From NCBI GenBank assembly GCA_036259835.1, contig DATABA010000120.1, positions 1 to 6,144 of the forward strand: 6,144 bases of DNA, in the 5' to 3' direction. Position 1 is the first letter of the stretch. Every line of letters begins with the position of its first letter. This document shows positions 5,741 through 6,144 of the stretch, in pieces. The position numbers and the translations under genes were made by a program. Under the pieces are notes generated by a model. That model saw only the letters and a list, made by a program, of their open reading frames with translations, did not search any database and was not told the origin of the DNA. This DNA comes from JALYGK01 sp036259835 (GTDB lineage: Bacteria > Actinomycetota > UBA4738).

Positions 5741-6144
5741 GGCGATCGCCCGCGAGGGGCTGATCGAGGACGTTCGGTACCGCATCACGCTCGACCTCAC
5801 CGAAGACAAGTGGTTCCTCTCCGACACCACGGTGACGTTCCGGTCCCGTGACCCCGGCGCCCAGACGTTCCTGGACCTCAGCGCTCCCGCCATCGAATCG
5901 ATCGAGGTGAACGGAAACTCCATCGGCCTGGACGCGTTCGACGGAAACAGGATCTACCTGAACAACCTGGAAGAGCAGAACGAAGTCCGGGTCCGAGCGT
6001 CCTGCGCCTTCTACCGGACGGAGGTCGGGATGCACCGCTTCACCGACCCCATCGACGGCAACGTGTACCTCCACAGCGACTTCGAGCCCTTCGACGCCCA
6101 CCGCGTCTACGCGTGCTTCGACCAGCCCGACGTCAAGGCTGTCT
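5709..6144 (+). CDS. pepN: Aminopeptidase N, M1 family (N-terminal part, runs off the window)
   Basis: The first 145 codons of a zinc metallo-aminopeptidase that removes N-terminal residues from peptides, normally in the cytoplasm. The start MTAKSNLTRDEAIAREGLI matches the usual opening of actinobacterial PepN (NLTRDEA). The N-terminal beta domain follows, with RYRITLDLTEDKWFLSDTTVTFRS (24-47). The diagnostic stretch is YRTEVGMHRFTDPIDGNVYL (102-121), then SDFEPFDAHRVYACFDQPDVKA, where FDQP is the family hallmark before the catalytic domain. The zinc motif HExxH and the GxMEN motif lie beyond the window end, so activity cannot be judged. The GTG at 5709 is chosen because the product then aligns with the family start and AGGGGG lies six bases upstream; no in-frame ATG is nearby. 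The gene overlaps the ligase by 32 bases in another frame, which implies co-transcription. A functional link with the ligase is not evident. Confidence 0.93.
   Translation, partial: MTAKSNLTRDEAIAREGLIEDVRYRITLDLTEDKWFLSDTTVTFRSRDPGAQTFLDLSAPAIESIEVNGNSIGLDAFDGNRIYLNNLEEQNEVRVRASCAFYRTEVGMHRFTDPIDGNVYLHSDFEPFDAHRVYACFDQPDVKAV

Overview
The window is GC-rich, densely packed bacterial DNA with five protein genes, short spacers, and several start/stop overlaps. The visible start of the aminopeptidase N gene and the type of acyl-CoA ligase both look like Actinomycetota proteins. I infer a high-GC actinobacterium or a near relative. This rests on remembered family resemblance, not on a search.

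Layout: (1) 1-3119 (+) is an ABC export module of the LolCDE/MacB superfamily. It holds the 3' end of an ATPase gene (from the LSGGEQQR signature onward), joined by an ATGA stop/start overlap to a complete 957-residue permease with two FtsX units and a four-helix segment between them. (2) 3212-3547 (+) is a small STAS-domain protein of the anti-sigma-factor-antagonist type, preceded by a 92-base spacer with a possible extended -10 promoter. (3) 3544-3897 (-) is a convergent gene for a small NTF2/SnoaL-like protein. Its stop codon and that of the STAS gene are the two strands of one CTAG. (4) 3971-5740 (+) is an AMP-forming acyl-CoA ligase, divergent from the NTF2-like gene across 73 bases, with a basic lysine-rich C-terminal tail. 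(5) 5709-6144 (+) is the N-terminal part of an M1-family aminopeptidase N. It starts at a GTG inside the tail codons of the ligase and runs off the window.

The ATPase and permease clearly work together as one transporter, and the ligase and aminopeptidase genes are probably co-transcribed. Nothing links the transporter, the STAS protein, the NTF2-like protein and the ligase/peptidase pair into one pathway. I see no rRNA, tRNA, CRISPR array, insertion sequence, phage gene or convincing rho-independent terminator, and no gene-free stretch above 300 bases. I did not find a new biological system. The points worth a second look are small: the shared palindromic stop, a seven-codon upstream reading frame at a ligase start that lacks a Shine-Dalgarno sequence, the basic ligase tail that overlaps pepN, and an in-frame 18-bp tandem duplication in the permease.
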